64,000 bases of DNA from Siphonodentalium dalli (taxonomy: Eukaryota; Mollusca; Scaphopoda; Gadilida; Siphonodentaliidae). A program made the position numbers and the translations under genes. This document shows positions 46,857-57,405 of the stretch, piece by piece (positions within the stretch are counted from its first letter, which is position 1; each line of letters begins with the position of its first letter). The notes beneath the pieces are model-generated. The model saw nothing but the letters and a program-made list of their open reading frames with translations, made no database searches and had not been told where the DNA came from. Location of the stretch: positions 230,468,578 through 230,532,577 of the forward strand of contig CP136062.1 in the NCBI GenBank assembly GCA_032622095.1, given 5' to 3'.

Positions 46857-48505
46857 TATAGTATATACATAAACACATGAGGATGATGCTGAAACTCTGG
46901 TGTCCAAGTTGACTTGTTCCATGGACAGTTGAGAACTAATAGTATATAGGGCCGGGTATCTTTGATTCCTCGCACAGGTCCGCAGTATTTGACCAAATTA
47001 ATTTCAACATATATGCAAGACTACAGTATGAATTTTGTAATTGATTCACTGAAATCATATGGAAAACCGTTTGTGTCACTTCGTAAGCTGGCTTGATCAT
47101 GCGACAAAATACGCAAGATTATTAGGGACTTATATCGCATGTTTTGTCGCATGTTTTGTTTGTATGACTGATAATACGGTATATTTTGTGGTGCGACCCA
47201 CGAAAAAGTTAAATTAGAATCAGAATTTCAAACTGCATCCCCTTGAACCAGACCAGAATTTCCAAGTCCCAAAAGTTCTAAGTTCTATTACCCCCACAGC
47301 ACCCCATCCACCCCACCCGTCAACCCCACACCCCCACACTTAGTCCGAAATTGAATTTGCAACTGGTACCCCAAGAACTCTCAGAAATTTCCAACCTAAC
47401 ACCGGCTCTATATGATGACCATTAGGGTCCAACAATGTTGTCAAAAAGTAGGAACATGTATGGGTATTTTGGGTCTAAAAAATATGCAGAAAACAATTTG
47501 GAGACATTTCTGACAATTTCTGACAATGCTTTGATTAGAAATTTTATCAGAATATTGAATTATATATTATTTCGGCACAATTGTGGTAATAACGTTTTCG
47601 GAATACAGTAATATTTTCGTCGATATACAATTATTGTGTTAGGGTCCTTTATAAGAAATAATTTTGTTCTTTTCTGTTTATTTATTCCAAAAAAAACGCA
47701 CCAATTATATTACAACTCGAGACTACGCTATTCATTACTGTGTACATGGGACACGTGGTTACTGACTTTGAACATGGAACGCCGCACATTTCGATGGGAA
47801 GCCAACAATTATTCAGTGCAATTGACACGATTCTGAAAAAAATCTGCTGGAAAGGAAATTTGTGTCCATACAAGAACATAATTCTTCTTCGTCGAAGTTT
47901 TTCGATCAAAAGATAAAATCTTACCAAAGAATGAAAGGAAATCATATAACAATTCAAAAATCCGTCAGTAATTGGTTAGATGTGTTTAGAATTGTAAGAT
48001 GATTTAAAACAAGCCAAACGAGAACCCCACCTATATTGTGAAAATCGGATCAAAATCGCGAAAATACGAAAAGTCGAATTTAGATCCAATTTTGTTGTCG
48101 AAATGGGTGAACATTTTTGCCAACGTGTTGGTACCATCGTAGTTTGCACTCGGGCAAACTCACGAAATATAAACTGTCGATTTTAAACCAAAGTTTTGTT
48201 CTTTTGAAATGGCTGAATTGTCAACTTGTTGATGACATATCAGAGTACTTAAGTCACAGGGCACCTTAATTCCAGTAATAATAACCCTGTCAAATAATCA
48301 AAATCATGGAAAAAGAACGGCCGGTTTTCGACCCAAGATTTTATCGAAATGGGTGAAAGTGTTTTTTGCTAAATTATTGGTGCCATCTTAGTTGAATAGT
48401 TGGTGGCAGACATCGACGGTGCCAAATTCGAGCAAAATTGATATTCTACCCTAATTATTAAGAACGTAAGTTGATGATTTTGCTGGATTGTTTTTGGTGC
48501 CAATT
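46857..48505. other. No gene recognised
   Basis: AT-rich; short overlapping frames on both strands (~47636-47957). A C-rich tract lies at ~47287-47340. Nothing supported. Confidence 0.5.
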
Positions 48506-48980
48506 CAGCGTTATGTACCGGACAGGGCACACTATACAGTACTGTATAGTGTGCTCTCTCCCGTACATAACGCTGAGATGGCCGGGTGAATACTACTGTA
48601 TAGTGTGCCCACCCCCGTACTTAACGCTGAGGTGGCCGGGTGAATACTACTGTATAGTGTGCCCTCTCCCGTACATAACGCTGAGATGGCCAGGTGAATA
48701 CTACTGTATAGTGTGCCCTTACCCGTACATAACGCTGAGATGGCCGGGTGAATTCACCCGGCCATCTCAGCGTTATGTACGGGGGAGGGCACACCATACA
48801 GTAGTATTCACCCGGCCATCTCAGCGTTATGTACGGGAGAGGGCACACTTTACAGTAGTATTCACCCGGCCATCTCAGCGTTATGTACGGGGGTGGGCAC
48901 ACTATACAGTAGTATTCACCCGGCCATCTCAGCGTTATGTACGGGGGAGGGCACACTATACAGTAGTATTCACCCGGCCA
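48506..48980. repeat. 54-bp unit array arranged as a giant hairpin
   Basis: There is one partial reverse unit (48506-48540), then about four forward units (48541-48752, TGTATAGTGTGC at 48543, 48597, 48651, 48705; period 54), then about four reverse units (48753-48980). The forward/reverse junction is a perfect 62-bp palindrome centred on the GAATTC at 48750-48755. The left junction is a 28-bp palindrome centred at 48540/48541. Frames of 188 (plus) and 126 (minus) residues arise because 54 is divisible by three; they encode the same 18-residue repeats and are not genes. Confidence 0.95.
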
Positions 48981-49452
48981 AATCCTGGAAAACACGCACA
49001 TAACAGGAAAGTCGATCTCAGACCAATAGATTGTTGAAATGGGTCAAAATACGCCGAAGGCAGGAAACATTAATATGGACGATTTCAAAGTATTTCATGG
49101 ACTTGCGTTTTGTTAATCCGGTCAAGGTGCCAACATCGATGATTTATACTAGGTTTATTTAGCGGCTTTACGTGGCTTTGAAATGATATCCAGACAATAA
49201 TATGCATCAATGCCTGCCTTGGCTCTTGTTTCTGCTGTATGCACAAGTATCTTAAAGGCAATATAGGTTTTGTAAAATAAGCTTACAACTCCAAACACAT
49301 CTTGAACGTTTCCCATCGTCACAATGTTTCAACATCAACCCAGAGATTGTTGTCTTAAACACAAACATTAACACAGTGGCAAGAAAACACACAAATTATC
49401 AATTTTATACAATGACTGACGGGAGGCCCGCTTTATTGACCAGGGGTGCCCC
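48981..49452. other. No gene recognised
   Basis: Ordinary AT-rich sequence, no repeat or open frame of note. Confidence 0.5.
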
Positions 49453-50260
49453 TAGATCATGCCATGGATCTCTACTCTGACTAACGCCCGTAGATCATAT
49501 TCCACCAGTACAAAACCTTGGAACTTTTTAAAGTTTTGACAGGAAACCTTATAAAGTCGAAACCATAGCGCGGGTAATATATTTCTTAGTTAGTATCTGT
49601 TCCTTAATAATGTACGTCACTGTTACTTGAAGGTCCCATCTCGAAATTTCACGATTTAAGTGAATTTGTGAGCGATTTTGCGTTGAATCGCTTTAAATTA
49701 TGGCATTTATCCTGGGTAATTAATTCAATGTTTGTTCTAAGTAAGAGAAAAGCATGCAATTTATAGTTGGAACATTAAGCTACAGTGAAGTACATTATTA
49801 ATGAACAATTAACAACTAAGAAATATTCCCCACGTTATTGTTTCGACTTTATAAGGTTCCCTGTCAAAACTTCAAAAAGTTTCAAGGTTTTGAACTGGTG
49901 GAATATGATCTCTACCGGAGTTAGACAGAGTATAAATTCATGACATGACCTACTAGAGATCATACTCCACCAGTTCAAAACCTGGGAACGTTTTGATGTT
50001 CTGACAGGGACGTTTATAACATTGAAAAAACAATGCATGTAATATATTTCTTCGTTAACACCTGTGCAGTAGGTGAAGGTCCCAGCTCGAGATTGCACGA
50101 TTTAGGTGATTTTGATTATCCCATTTTGCTTTGCGTTGTTTACTATCATGGATTTCCTCCCAGCTAATCAATTCAATATTTATTGCGATAATCGGATCAC
50201 AAAAGTCAAAACAATCATGCAATCTCGAGCTGGAACCACCCCATACTGTGAAATATTTCA
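49453..50260. mobile_element. Foldback element (family F), copy 2 and adjoining partial copy 3
   Basis: Copy 2 (49453-~49952) starts TAGATCATGCCATGGATCTC and ends in inverted relatives of it. Its arms match inward through ATATTCCACCAGT, TTTTGACAGG, ACCTTATAAAGTCGAAAC and AACTAAGAAATAT blocks over ~180 bp. It is followed at once by a second arm set (AGAGATCATACTCCACCAGT, GTTTTGATGTTCTGACAGGG, AACATTGAAAAAACAATGCA) running to ~50260. The block order matches copy 1 at 11847-12370. Non-coding. Confidence 0.75.
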
Positions 50261-50382
50261 CCTCACCCATAAATGGAGCCTGCTGATTGGTCGAAAAGAT
50301 GTGTTCTATATGGTGTAGTGTTGAGCCAAATTTAGCACACTACTACTTGTATAGTACCGTTCAGAAAAAAACCAAAATACTG

Positions 50383-50725
50383 CGCGTTTTGTTTTATTGA
50401 ACTAGATTGAACTAGTTTTCAACATATTCTTCAGACGATCATGTTGCTTTTAAACTGTCTGTAAGTGGATTATCATATCTGTTATCAGTAAAACGAGTTG
50501 TACGTGATGTCTATTAACTCTTATAAAGGAAAATAGAACAGTCCAGAATTGGTGTTTGTAGGATACGATTATGCAGTATGCATGATACAAGGTCGAAATG
50601 TTCGGTGATATATAATAAATAGAGCATGTCTTGTCATTGATTACGCGGGAATAGTGACAAGTGGGGTGGGTATAGTTCGCTCCGCTTCGCGCCGTGAACT
50701 ATACCCACCTCAATGGGCACCACAC
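50383..50725 (+). repeat. X/Y repeat, copy 1 (single splice-donor-like unit)
   Basis: The X part (50383-50580: GAACTAGATTGAAC, AAACTGTCTGTAAGTGGAT, CGAGTTGTACGTGATGTCTA, GTAGGATACG) is homologous to 56541-57405. It has only one GTAAGTGG unit where that locus has 21. The Y part (50585-50710: TGTTCGGTGA, GCATGTCTTGTC, GGGGTGGGTATAGTTC) matches 55985-56130 in reverse. Y ends in a hairpin GGTGGGTATAGTTC/GAACTATACCCACC. Confidence 0.75.
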
Positions 50726-50929
50726 CCGAGTAGTCAACCCCAATACATGTCTATTTATTAAATAAATTATTAAGGAACAAGTTTTCACAAAGAAATATAT
50801 TCCCTGCGTTATTTTTTTTCAAATTTATAAAATCAGAATAGGTCAGAGAATCACAAAGTTCTCATGTTTTGAACGGGCCAAGTTAAGTGGTTGTGATCTA
50901 ACTGAAACAAGCCTTTCTTCGTGATCTTT

Positions 50930-51290
50930 TAAATAATTTGATCTAAAAAAAAAAAAAAAAAAAATTAAAAACAAATTATTTTGGAATTTTGTTTAGATTG
51001 AACTCCTTGCTCAATTAAAAAAAAATTACTTTCTATATCAAAATTTAAAAAAAACAAAAGCTATTATGACAACCACCGGGGTTCCCCAAGTCACCACACC
51101 AAATTTGGTTGAAATCGGTCCAGGGTCTGGTCTCTGGAGAACATATATATTGTATAGGCTCCTGATCCGGGATTGTGTACACAAAATGTACGTTAATTTT
51201 GACATCAGATCGTGATAGCAGAGTGGTTAGTGATTGATTTGTTAGGTCAATTGATTTGGTCATTGCCACGCCATTTTCCATTTATTAAAT
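50930..51290. repeat. Fragment of the 7.1-7.7 kb repeat family
   Basis: A-rich tract, TTGCTCAATT, GTCACCACACCAAATTTGGT and TTGAAATCGG match the right part of the 7-kb element. A run of about 20 A lies at ~50945-50965. No gene. Confidence 0.55.
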
Positions 51291-51689
51291 CATGCTTTTT
51301 CTTTACAAGTAATTGCCTTGTATTGTAGTATTTGTTTCTATAAACCATAGCATATATGTATGGAGTTAGTCAAATGGATACGATATGGAATCCAAACAGA
51401 CATCACATCGAACGATTTAGTAAAACATGTTAATTTCTAAAAATGAGAATGCTGGCCATCTTGGATTTCAAAATGGCGGGAAAATGAGCACGAACCAAAT
51501 CACCTTACCGAAAAAAATCAATCGCTAACCATTCTGACATCACGTCCTGATGTCAAAATGAGGGTACATTGTGTGCACACAAACCGGACCAGCAGCCTAC
51601 ACTAATATTGTGGGGAATCAAAGAGTTGCTAAGAAATCTACACTAATATTTGTTGCACTATATTTGTTGATATACCCGAGATAATTGCA

Positions 51690-52028
51690 ATATAAAGAGC
51701 GTTCCAAGTTAAGCTATCCCTGATATTGTAAAATAAAGAGCGTTCCAAGTTAATATATCCGTGATATGGTTAAATAAAGAGCGTTTCACGTTAATCTATC
51801 CCTGATATGGTAAAATAAAAAACGTTCCAAGTTAATCTATCCATGATATGGTTAAACAAAGAGCGTTCTAAGTCAATCTATCCCTGATATGGTTAAATAA
51901 AGAGCGTTCCAAGTTAATATATCCCTGATATGGTTAAATAAAGAGCGTTCCAAGTTAATATATCCCTGATATGGTTAAATCAAGAGCGTTAAAAGTAAAC
52001 CTATCCCTGATATGGTAAAATAAAAAGG
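51690..52028 (+). repeat. 42-bp satellite, ~8 units
   Basis: The unit AATAAAGAGCGTTCCAAGTT-AATCTATCCCTGATATGGTT-A is repeated with point changes. Single diverged relatives occur near 330-390 and 11065-11100, so the unit is dispersed and amplified only here. Confidence 0.9.
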
Positions 52029-52324
52029 TTTTTTTTCTTCAGAGTAGGCCTATGTAAAGGTGGATTTTGTTAAAATTTGTCGCCCAATTTCACCCCTCCG
52101 GCCTGTCGTGGACAAAAGTTGTTTAGTATCAAATGAACCATACACGTTCGTTTAGGAAAGTTGCTGGAGAAGTACATTGCATTGGAATTGATGTCAACAA
52201 CTTCAGTTTGACGGATGATTTAAGTTCCCAGTTCATAATTTAATGTCTATTGTACAGAAAGTTTATTGTACAGACAGTCCATTCAGTAGCTTGTTTCTAA
52301 TTTGTTTTCAGATCAGCCAATACG

Positions 52325-53345
52325 CGCACGATTAGATAGCGAAATATACTTAATCGGTATTATTGCTATTCAATCGCAGTAACACGTGCCACGTGAGGTT
52401 AGGATTAAATAGCGAAATATACTTAATCGATAGTGATTGCTATTCAATCGCAGTAACACTCACCACGTGTGGTTAGGATTAGATAGCGAAATATACTTAA
52501 TCGGTATTATTGCTATTCAATCGCAGTAACACGTGCCACGTGAGGTTAGGATTAAATAGCGAAATATACTTAATCGATAGTGATTGCTATTCAATCGCAG
52601 TAACACGCGCCACGTGTGATTAGGATTAGATAGAGAAATATACTTAATCGATAGTGATTGCTATTCAATCGCAGTAACACACGCCACGTGAGGTTAGGAT
52701 TAGATAGCGAAATATACTTAATCGGTAGTAATTGCTATTCAATCGCAGTAACACGCACCACGTGAGCTTAGGATTAGATAGCGAAATATACTTAATCGAT
52801 AGTGATTGCTATTCAATCGCAGTAACAGGTGCCACGTGAGGTTAGGATTAGATAGCGAAATATACTTAATCGATAGTGATTGCTATTCAATCGCATTAAC
52901 ACGCGCCACGTGAGGTTAGGATTAGATAGCGAAATATACTTAATCGGTAGTGATTGCTATTCAATCGCAGTAACAGGTGACACGTGAGGTTAGGATTAGA
53001 TAGCGAAATATACTTAATCGATAGTGATTGCTATTCAATCGCAGTAACAGGTGCCACGTGAGGTTAGGATTAGATAGCGAGATATACTTAATCGATAGTG
53101 CCACGTGAGGTTAGGATTAGATAGCGAAATATACTTAATCGGTAGTGATTGCTATTCAATCGCAGTAACACGCGCCACGTGGGGTTAGGATTAGATAGCG
53201 AGATATACTTAATCGATAGTGATTGCTATTCAATCGCAGTAACACACGTCACATGAGGTTAGGATTAGATAGAGAAATATACTTAATCGGACGCGCCACG
53301 TGAGGTTAGGATTAGGTACCGAAATATACTTAATCGATAGTGATT
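52325..53345 (+). repeat. 73-74-bp satellite, ~14 units, each with CACGTG
   Basis: The unit contains TTAGGATTAGATAGCGAAAT, ATACTTAATCGATAGTGATT and GCTATTCAATCGCAGTAACA followed by CGCGCCACGTGAGG. Period is 73-74 bp (TAATCG at 52351, 52424, 52498...). Some units lack the middle third (for example near 53098 and 53290). Almost every unit carries the palindromic E-box CACGTG and an ATCGAT or ATCGGT. No coding potential. Confidence 0.9.
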
Positions 53346-55456
53346 GTGGTTAGGATTATTGAATAAATAACGGAGATATTCGAAGAAGTGATTTTAAAGA
53401 GTGTTTTCCTAACCCTATTTTTAGCTGTTTTAAATTCGCGCACCTTGCTGTGCGAATTCAAGTGACAAAACAATATTTCCGTAATATCCTTGTATCCTAT
53501 GACAGTTTTCCTATCCATCCATTCGAAATACATATAATTTTTTATGTTTGAATGAGTCGAGTACGTTTAAGGATGGAAATCAGACATATGGTACTGGTTT
53601 TCGTCGGTTTGTTTGTTGTTTATTATGTAATTTTGTCTTTTGTTTAGTTTAGTTTTTTCTTTCTTTCGTTCCATTAAGAACAGTGCATGGCTCATTCAAT
53701 TCATGAACTTTCTGAACAAAGAATGTTCTTAATAATTATTCCGAACCTTTTAAATAATGGTCCTCCTGATGAGCGCAATGTTACCGAAAACTTATATTGA
53801 AAATATCGTCTACTCGGTCATTCTGGTATGAAATGTGGTCTTGTGTGATTATTCTTCGTGCTAAAGCCAGTGGGTCTCCCTTCTCGTCATGTCAAGGATT
53901 ATATGTAAATCACAACAAGTAAGTAAATATATGATGAATAAAAATACACACAATTGGAAATGCATCAACAATTAATAAACGATCAATGTAAATAACACAT
54001 CTACAGAACCGATATTAAGAAGATAATCATCAGTAAAACACATTATTCTAGACCTTTCGCATTTTGAACGACGACAAATTATTACGACGATCTATTTGTC
54101 GCAAATTACGGGACTGCGTGTCGTGATTATTTTGTACTTAATTATGCTGTTATCAGTTCATAGCTTTGCGCTTTGTGTTTCACAACGACGAATGGTTTGA
54201 TTGCCACTAATAGATAAAAAGTAAGGTCACATGGCGATCACAATTTAAGGACATAATCTCAGGGTTTATCTCCCACATTCAGGAGTTCGCGATTTGTCGT
54301 CGTTCATTATGTGAAAGGTCTCTATTATACACTCATGTTTGACTTCACAAAATGAGGCACGTGACATATTGGTGTGAACCCAGGAGTTGAAAGCAGCAAA
54401 TACTGTAAAAACTATAGTTTTTTAAATGACGATGGGCAAATTTGGGACGTCAGTATTCGAAGACAAACGTTGAAATCCGATGGTACGTTTCACTAGACGT
54501 TAAGCCCTACTGTGATGTTTAAAGATAGTGTATATCTCTTCCTAGTATGTTTATATAGATTCCGATGAATAAAATAATATATATGAACCGAGGACACATG
54601 TCAAGAAAAGCTTGTACCAATTAATACCGATTTTTTAAAGAATATTTTTAATATAATGCGGGGACAGTAAAAGGGATTATTTTCAGATAAGAAATCTCGC
54701 GCAAACTTTCGGAACGAATCAAGCGGGAGCAATTAGTTATCATCCTCAATCAAGGCAAATAAAGAGATTTTATAACGCGAACTTTGTCCGGCTGCATCAG
54801 AAATATACCACGTTATTATATGCTTGCCGATAAAATAGCGGAAAATTACCATAACGTAAATAGTCGTATCTATCTCTTCGGAGCTACAGTGAAATCGCGT
54901 TTTATTATTTCACTGTAGGTTCCGATATTTCACTATAGCCCGATTACTTGAAACTAACAACTACCAGGAAAACAGCACCGAGTGATCAGTGCGTGTACCA
55001 TGTCCACTAGCCAATCAAAGGCGACGAATTTATCAATCAATAATTCAATAACGTGTAAATTTCAACTTTAGGCCCAGGCTCTTTCCTGTTTGTAAACACT
55101 GAATCGCGCTTTTTAATCATGGACGTAAATTAGATACATTATATATAGAGTTAATAATTTAATTAAATAACAGTTAATTAGCAACTTTGATCATTAATAA
55201 ATAAGGGGGCGTATAATGATATGAATACCTAGTTTTTGTCTGAATACCTGAAACATCTCATGAGTGTCTGAAAAAAAATAATATAATTTTCGATATTTCT
55301 TTCGAGACACTCATGAGGTATTCTCTGCGTATTATGACTTCATGTAGCTGGTTTATAGGTAGATAATACATCATTTCCAGTTTTATATTGGATATATGTG
55401 TTATATTTTCAATAAAATGTTTGCTGTCTTCAAATCGGTTTTTATAAGATCAATAT
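53346..55456. other. No gene; one short hairpin
   Basis: CTCATGAGTGTCTGAAA (~55258) and TTTCGAGACACTCATGAG (~55299) are inverted relatives. Otherwise no repeats or coding sequence recognised. Confidence 0.5.
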
Positions 55457-55460
55457 TTAA

Positions 55461-55925
55461 AGGTATTCAATCAGATCAGACGGTCCCCATACCATCAAGA
55501 TACAACAACAACAAAATTTCTTCAAAATACGCTTTAGTTATCAGAACCGATTTATTGCATCAAAATAATGCTAACCACTGTCAACTATTATATCAAATTT
55601 CCCAAAACTTGTTATTTATCAACATTTTGTTCAAAACAAAATATGGCCATATTATCACGGAAGTTTCACGAAATTTGACCGTATTACCACTTTATTTTAG
55701 AGTTATCCATCTTCATCCGAAATTTTGTCCGAGACCTCCGTTTAACCACGTGTTTATGGGTCACATATTATTACACATCTCGAGAGATAACAAACTTCAA
55801 AAATCGATATCTGATCACTCTGAGCTTTGGTGGGTGGGTGGGTTCCTCGACTCGAATGAAATATGTTTCACCACCAAAGCCAAAGAAATAGTAACTTAGG
55901 AGCGTCTGATCGGATTGAGACATTG
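55461..55925. mobile_element. Family T MITE, copy d
   Basis: TTAA at 55457-55460 and left end AGGTATTCAATCAGATCAGA followed by CGGTCCCCATACC and ACAACAACAACAAAATTTC (end type 2). The right part is CGACTCGAATGAAATATG, CCAAAGCCAAAGAAATAGTA and ATCGGATTGAGA (end type 1). The last bases and right TTAA are eroded. The 167-residue frame through it is not a gene. Confidence 0.8.
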
Positions 55926-55984
55926 GTTCATTTTCTCTGGAAAGATACCGTTTGTTTAATGTGGTATACATCTTTCAAAACGAC

Positions 55985-57405
55985 ATCAGTGGGGTGGGTA
56001 TAGTTCACGACACGAAGTGAATGAATTACACTCACCCCACTGGGCAATATACCCGCGTAGTCAGCGACAAGACATGATATATTTATGTTATTTCACCGAA
56101 CAATTCGAACGTGCACACTACATAACCTCAATATACCAGAACGTGTAGCATGCACACTATATAACCTCAACATACCAACAACAACTGCTGGACTGTTCAA
56201 ATGTCATTCATAAGATGTTCATAGAAATCAAATAGAACAAACATATGAGTATCCACTTACCGACAGACATTTTAAGAGAAAGTTTAGAAACATGACCGTC
56301 GCAAGAATGTGTTGAAATCTAGTTTAATAAACAGAAACGCGCATTGTTTAGTTTATGTTTTGAAAGAACGAAAATCCGAATCTACCACAATGTGAATTCA
56401 GCCGAATGTTGTCACTTCAAAAACTGACGTCGTTCCTGTCAAACCATTGTCCACAGTAATGCTACTAAATCATTTGGAGACGCTTTAATTCACCTCGTGG
56501 TACTGTTTCGGGTTTTCGTGAATTCAAAATAAAACATAAATACCACGCGTTCCGGTTTATTCAACTAGATTTCACGATAGTCTTGCGACAATTCGGTTTC
56601 TTAACTTTCTCTTAAACTGTCTGACGGTAAGTGGATACTCATATCTTATCTGTCTGACGGTAAGTGGATACTCATATCGTATATGTCTGTCGGTAAGTGG
56701 ATACTCATATCTTATCTGTATGTCGGTAAGTGGATACTCATATCTTATCTGTCTGTCGGTAAGTGGATACTCATATATTATCTGACTGTCGGTAAGTGGA
56801 TACTCATATCTGATCTGTCTGTCGGTAAGTGGATACTCATATCTTATATGTCTGTCGGTAAGTGGATACTTATATCTTATCTGTCTGTCGGTAAGTGGAT
56901 ACTCATATCTTATCTGTCTGTCGGTAAGTAGATACTCATATCTTATCTGTCTGTCGGTAAGTGGATACTCATATATTATCTGTCTGTCGGTAAGTGGATA
57001 CTTATATCTTATCTGTCTGACGGTAAGTGGATACTTATATCTTATCTGTATGTCGGTAAGTGGATACTCATATCTTATATGTCTGACGGTAAGTGGATAC
57101 TCATATATGATCTGTATGTCTGTAAGTGGATACTTATATCTTATCTGTCTGTCGGTATGTGGATACTCATATCTTATCTGTCTGTCGGTAAGTATATACT
57201 CATATCTTATCTGTCTGTCGGTAAGTGGATACTCATATCTTATATGTCTGTCGGTAAGTATATACTCGTATATTATCTGTCTGTCGGTAAGTGGATACTC
57301 ATATCTTATCTCATTAAATCGAGTTGTACTTGATTTCTATGAAGGTCTTATGCAGGGCATTTGAACTGCCCAGCAGTTGTTATTGGTAGGATACGTTTAT
57401 GTTTG
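55985..57405. repeat. X/Y repeat, palindromic locus with copies 2 (inverted) and 3
   Basis: It begins with inverted Y (55985-56130, including a hairpin AGTGGGGTGGGTATAGTTCA/TGAATGAATTACACTCACCCCACT-type). Inverted X with a single GTAAGTGGATAC unit follows (rc of ~56130-56345), then a ~195-bp spacer, then forward X (56541-57405) bearing the 21-unit array. Shared blocks include ACTTTCTCTTAAA, ACTAGATTTCA, CTTGCGAC and TTTGAAC(T/A)G(C/T)CCAGCAGTTGTT. Confidence 0.75.
56617..57312 (+). repeat. 33-bp tandem array, 21 units of a 5'-splice-site-like motif
   Basis: The unit is CTGTCTGTCGGTAAGTGGAT-ACTCATATCTTAT. I count 21 units; 20 keep GTAAGT and one (~57157) has GTATGT. GTAAGT is the metazoan consensus for intron positions 1-6. 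The period of 33 gives open frames with an 11-residue repeat, which I do not regard as genes. Confidence 0.95.

Noticed and set aside
48506-48980. CRISPR array
   Set aside because: Units abut without unique spacers, orientation flips inside the array, and the genome is eukaryotic. The same applies to the arrays at 14.7, 51.7, 52.3, 56.6 and 63.7 kb.
48471-49037. 188-residue protein of 18-residue repeats, and its minus-strand counterpart
   Set aside because: Both strands encode the same repeats because the 54-bp array is inverted on itself; no start context, splice sites or domain.
56683-57364. Repeat proteins from the 33-bp array
   Set aside because: 11-residue periodicity follows from the DNA period, with several frames open at once.
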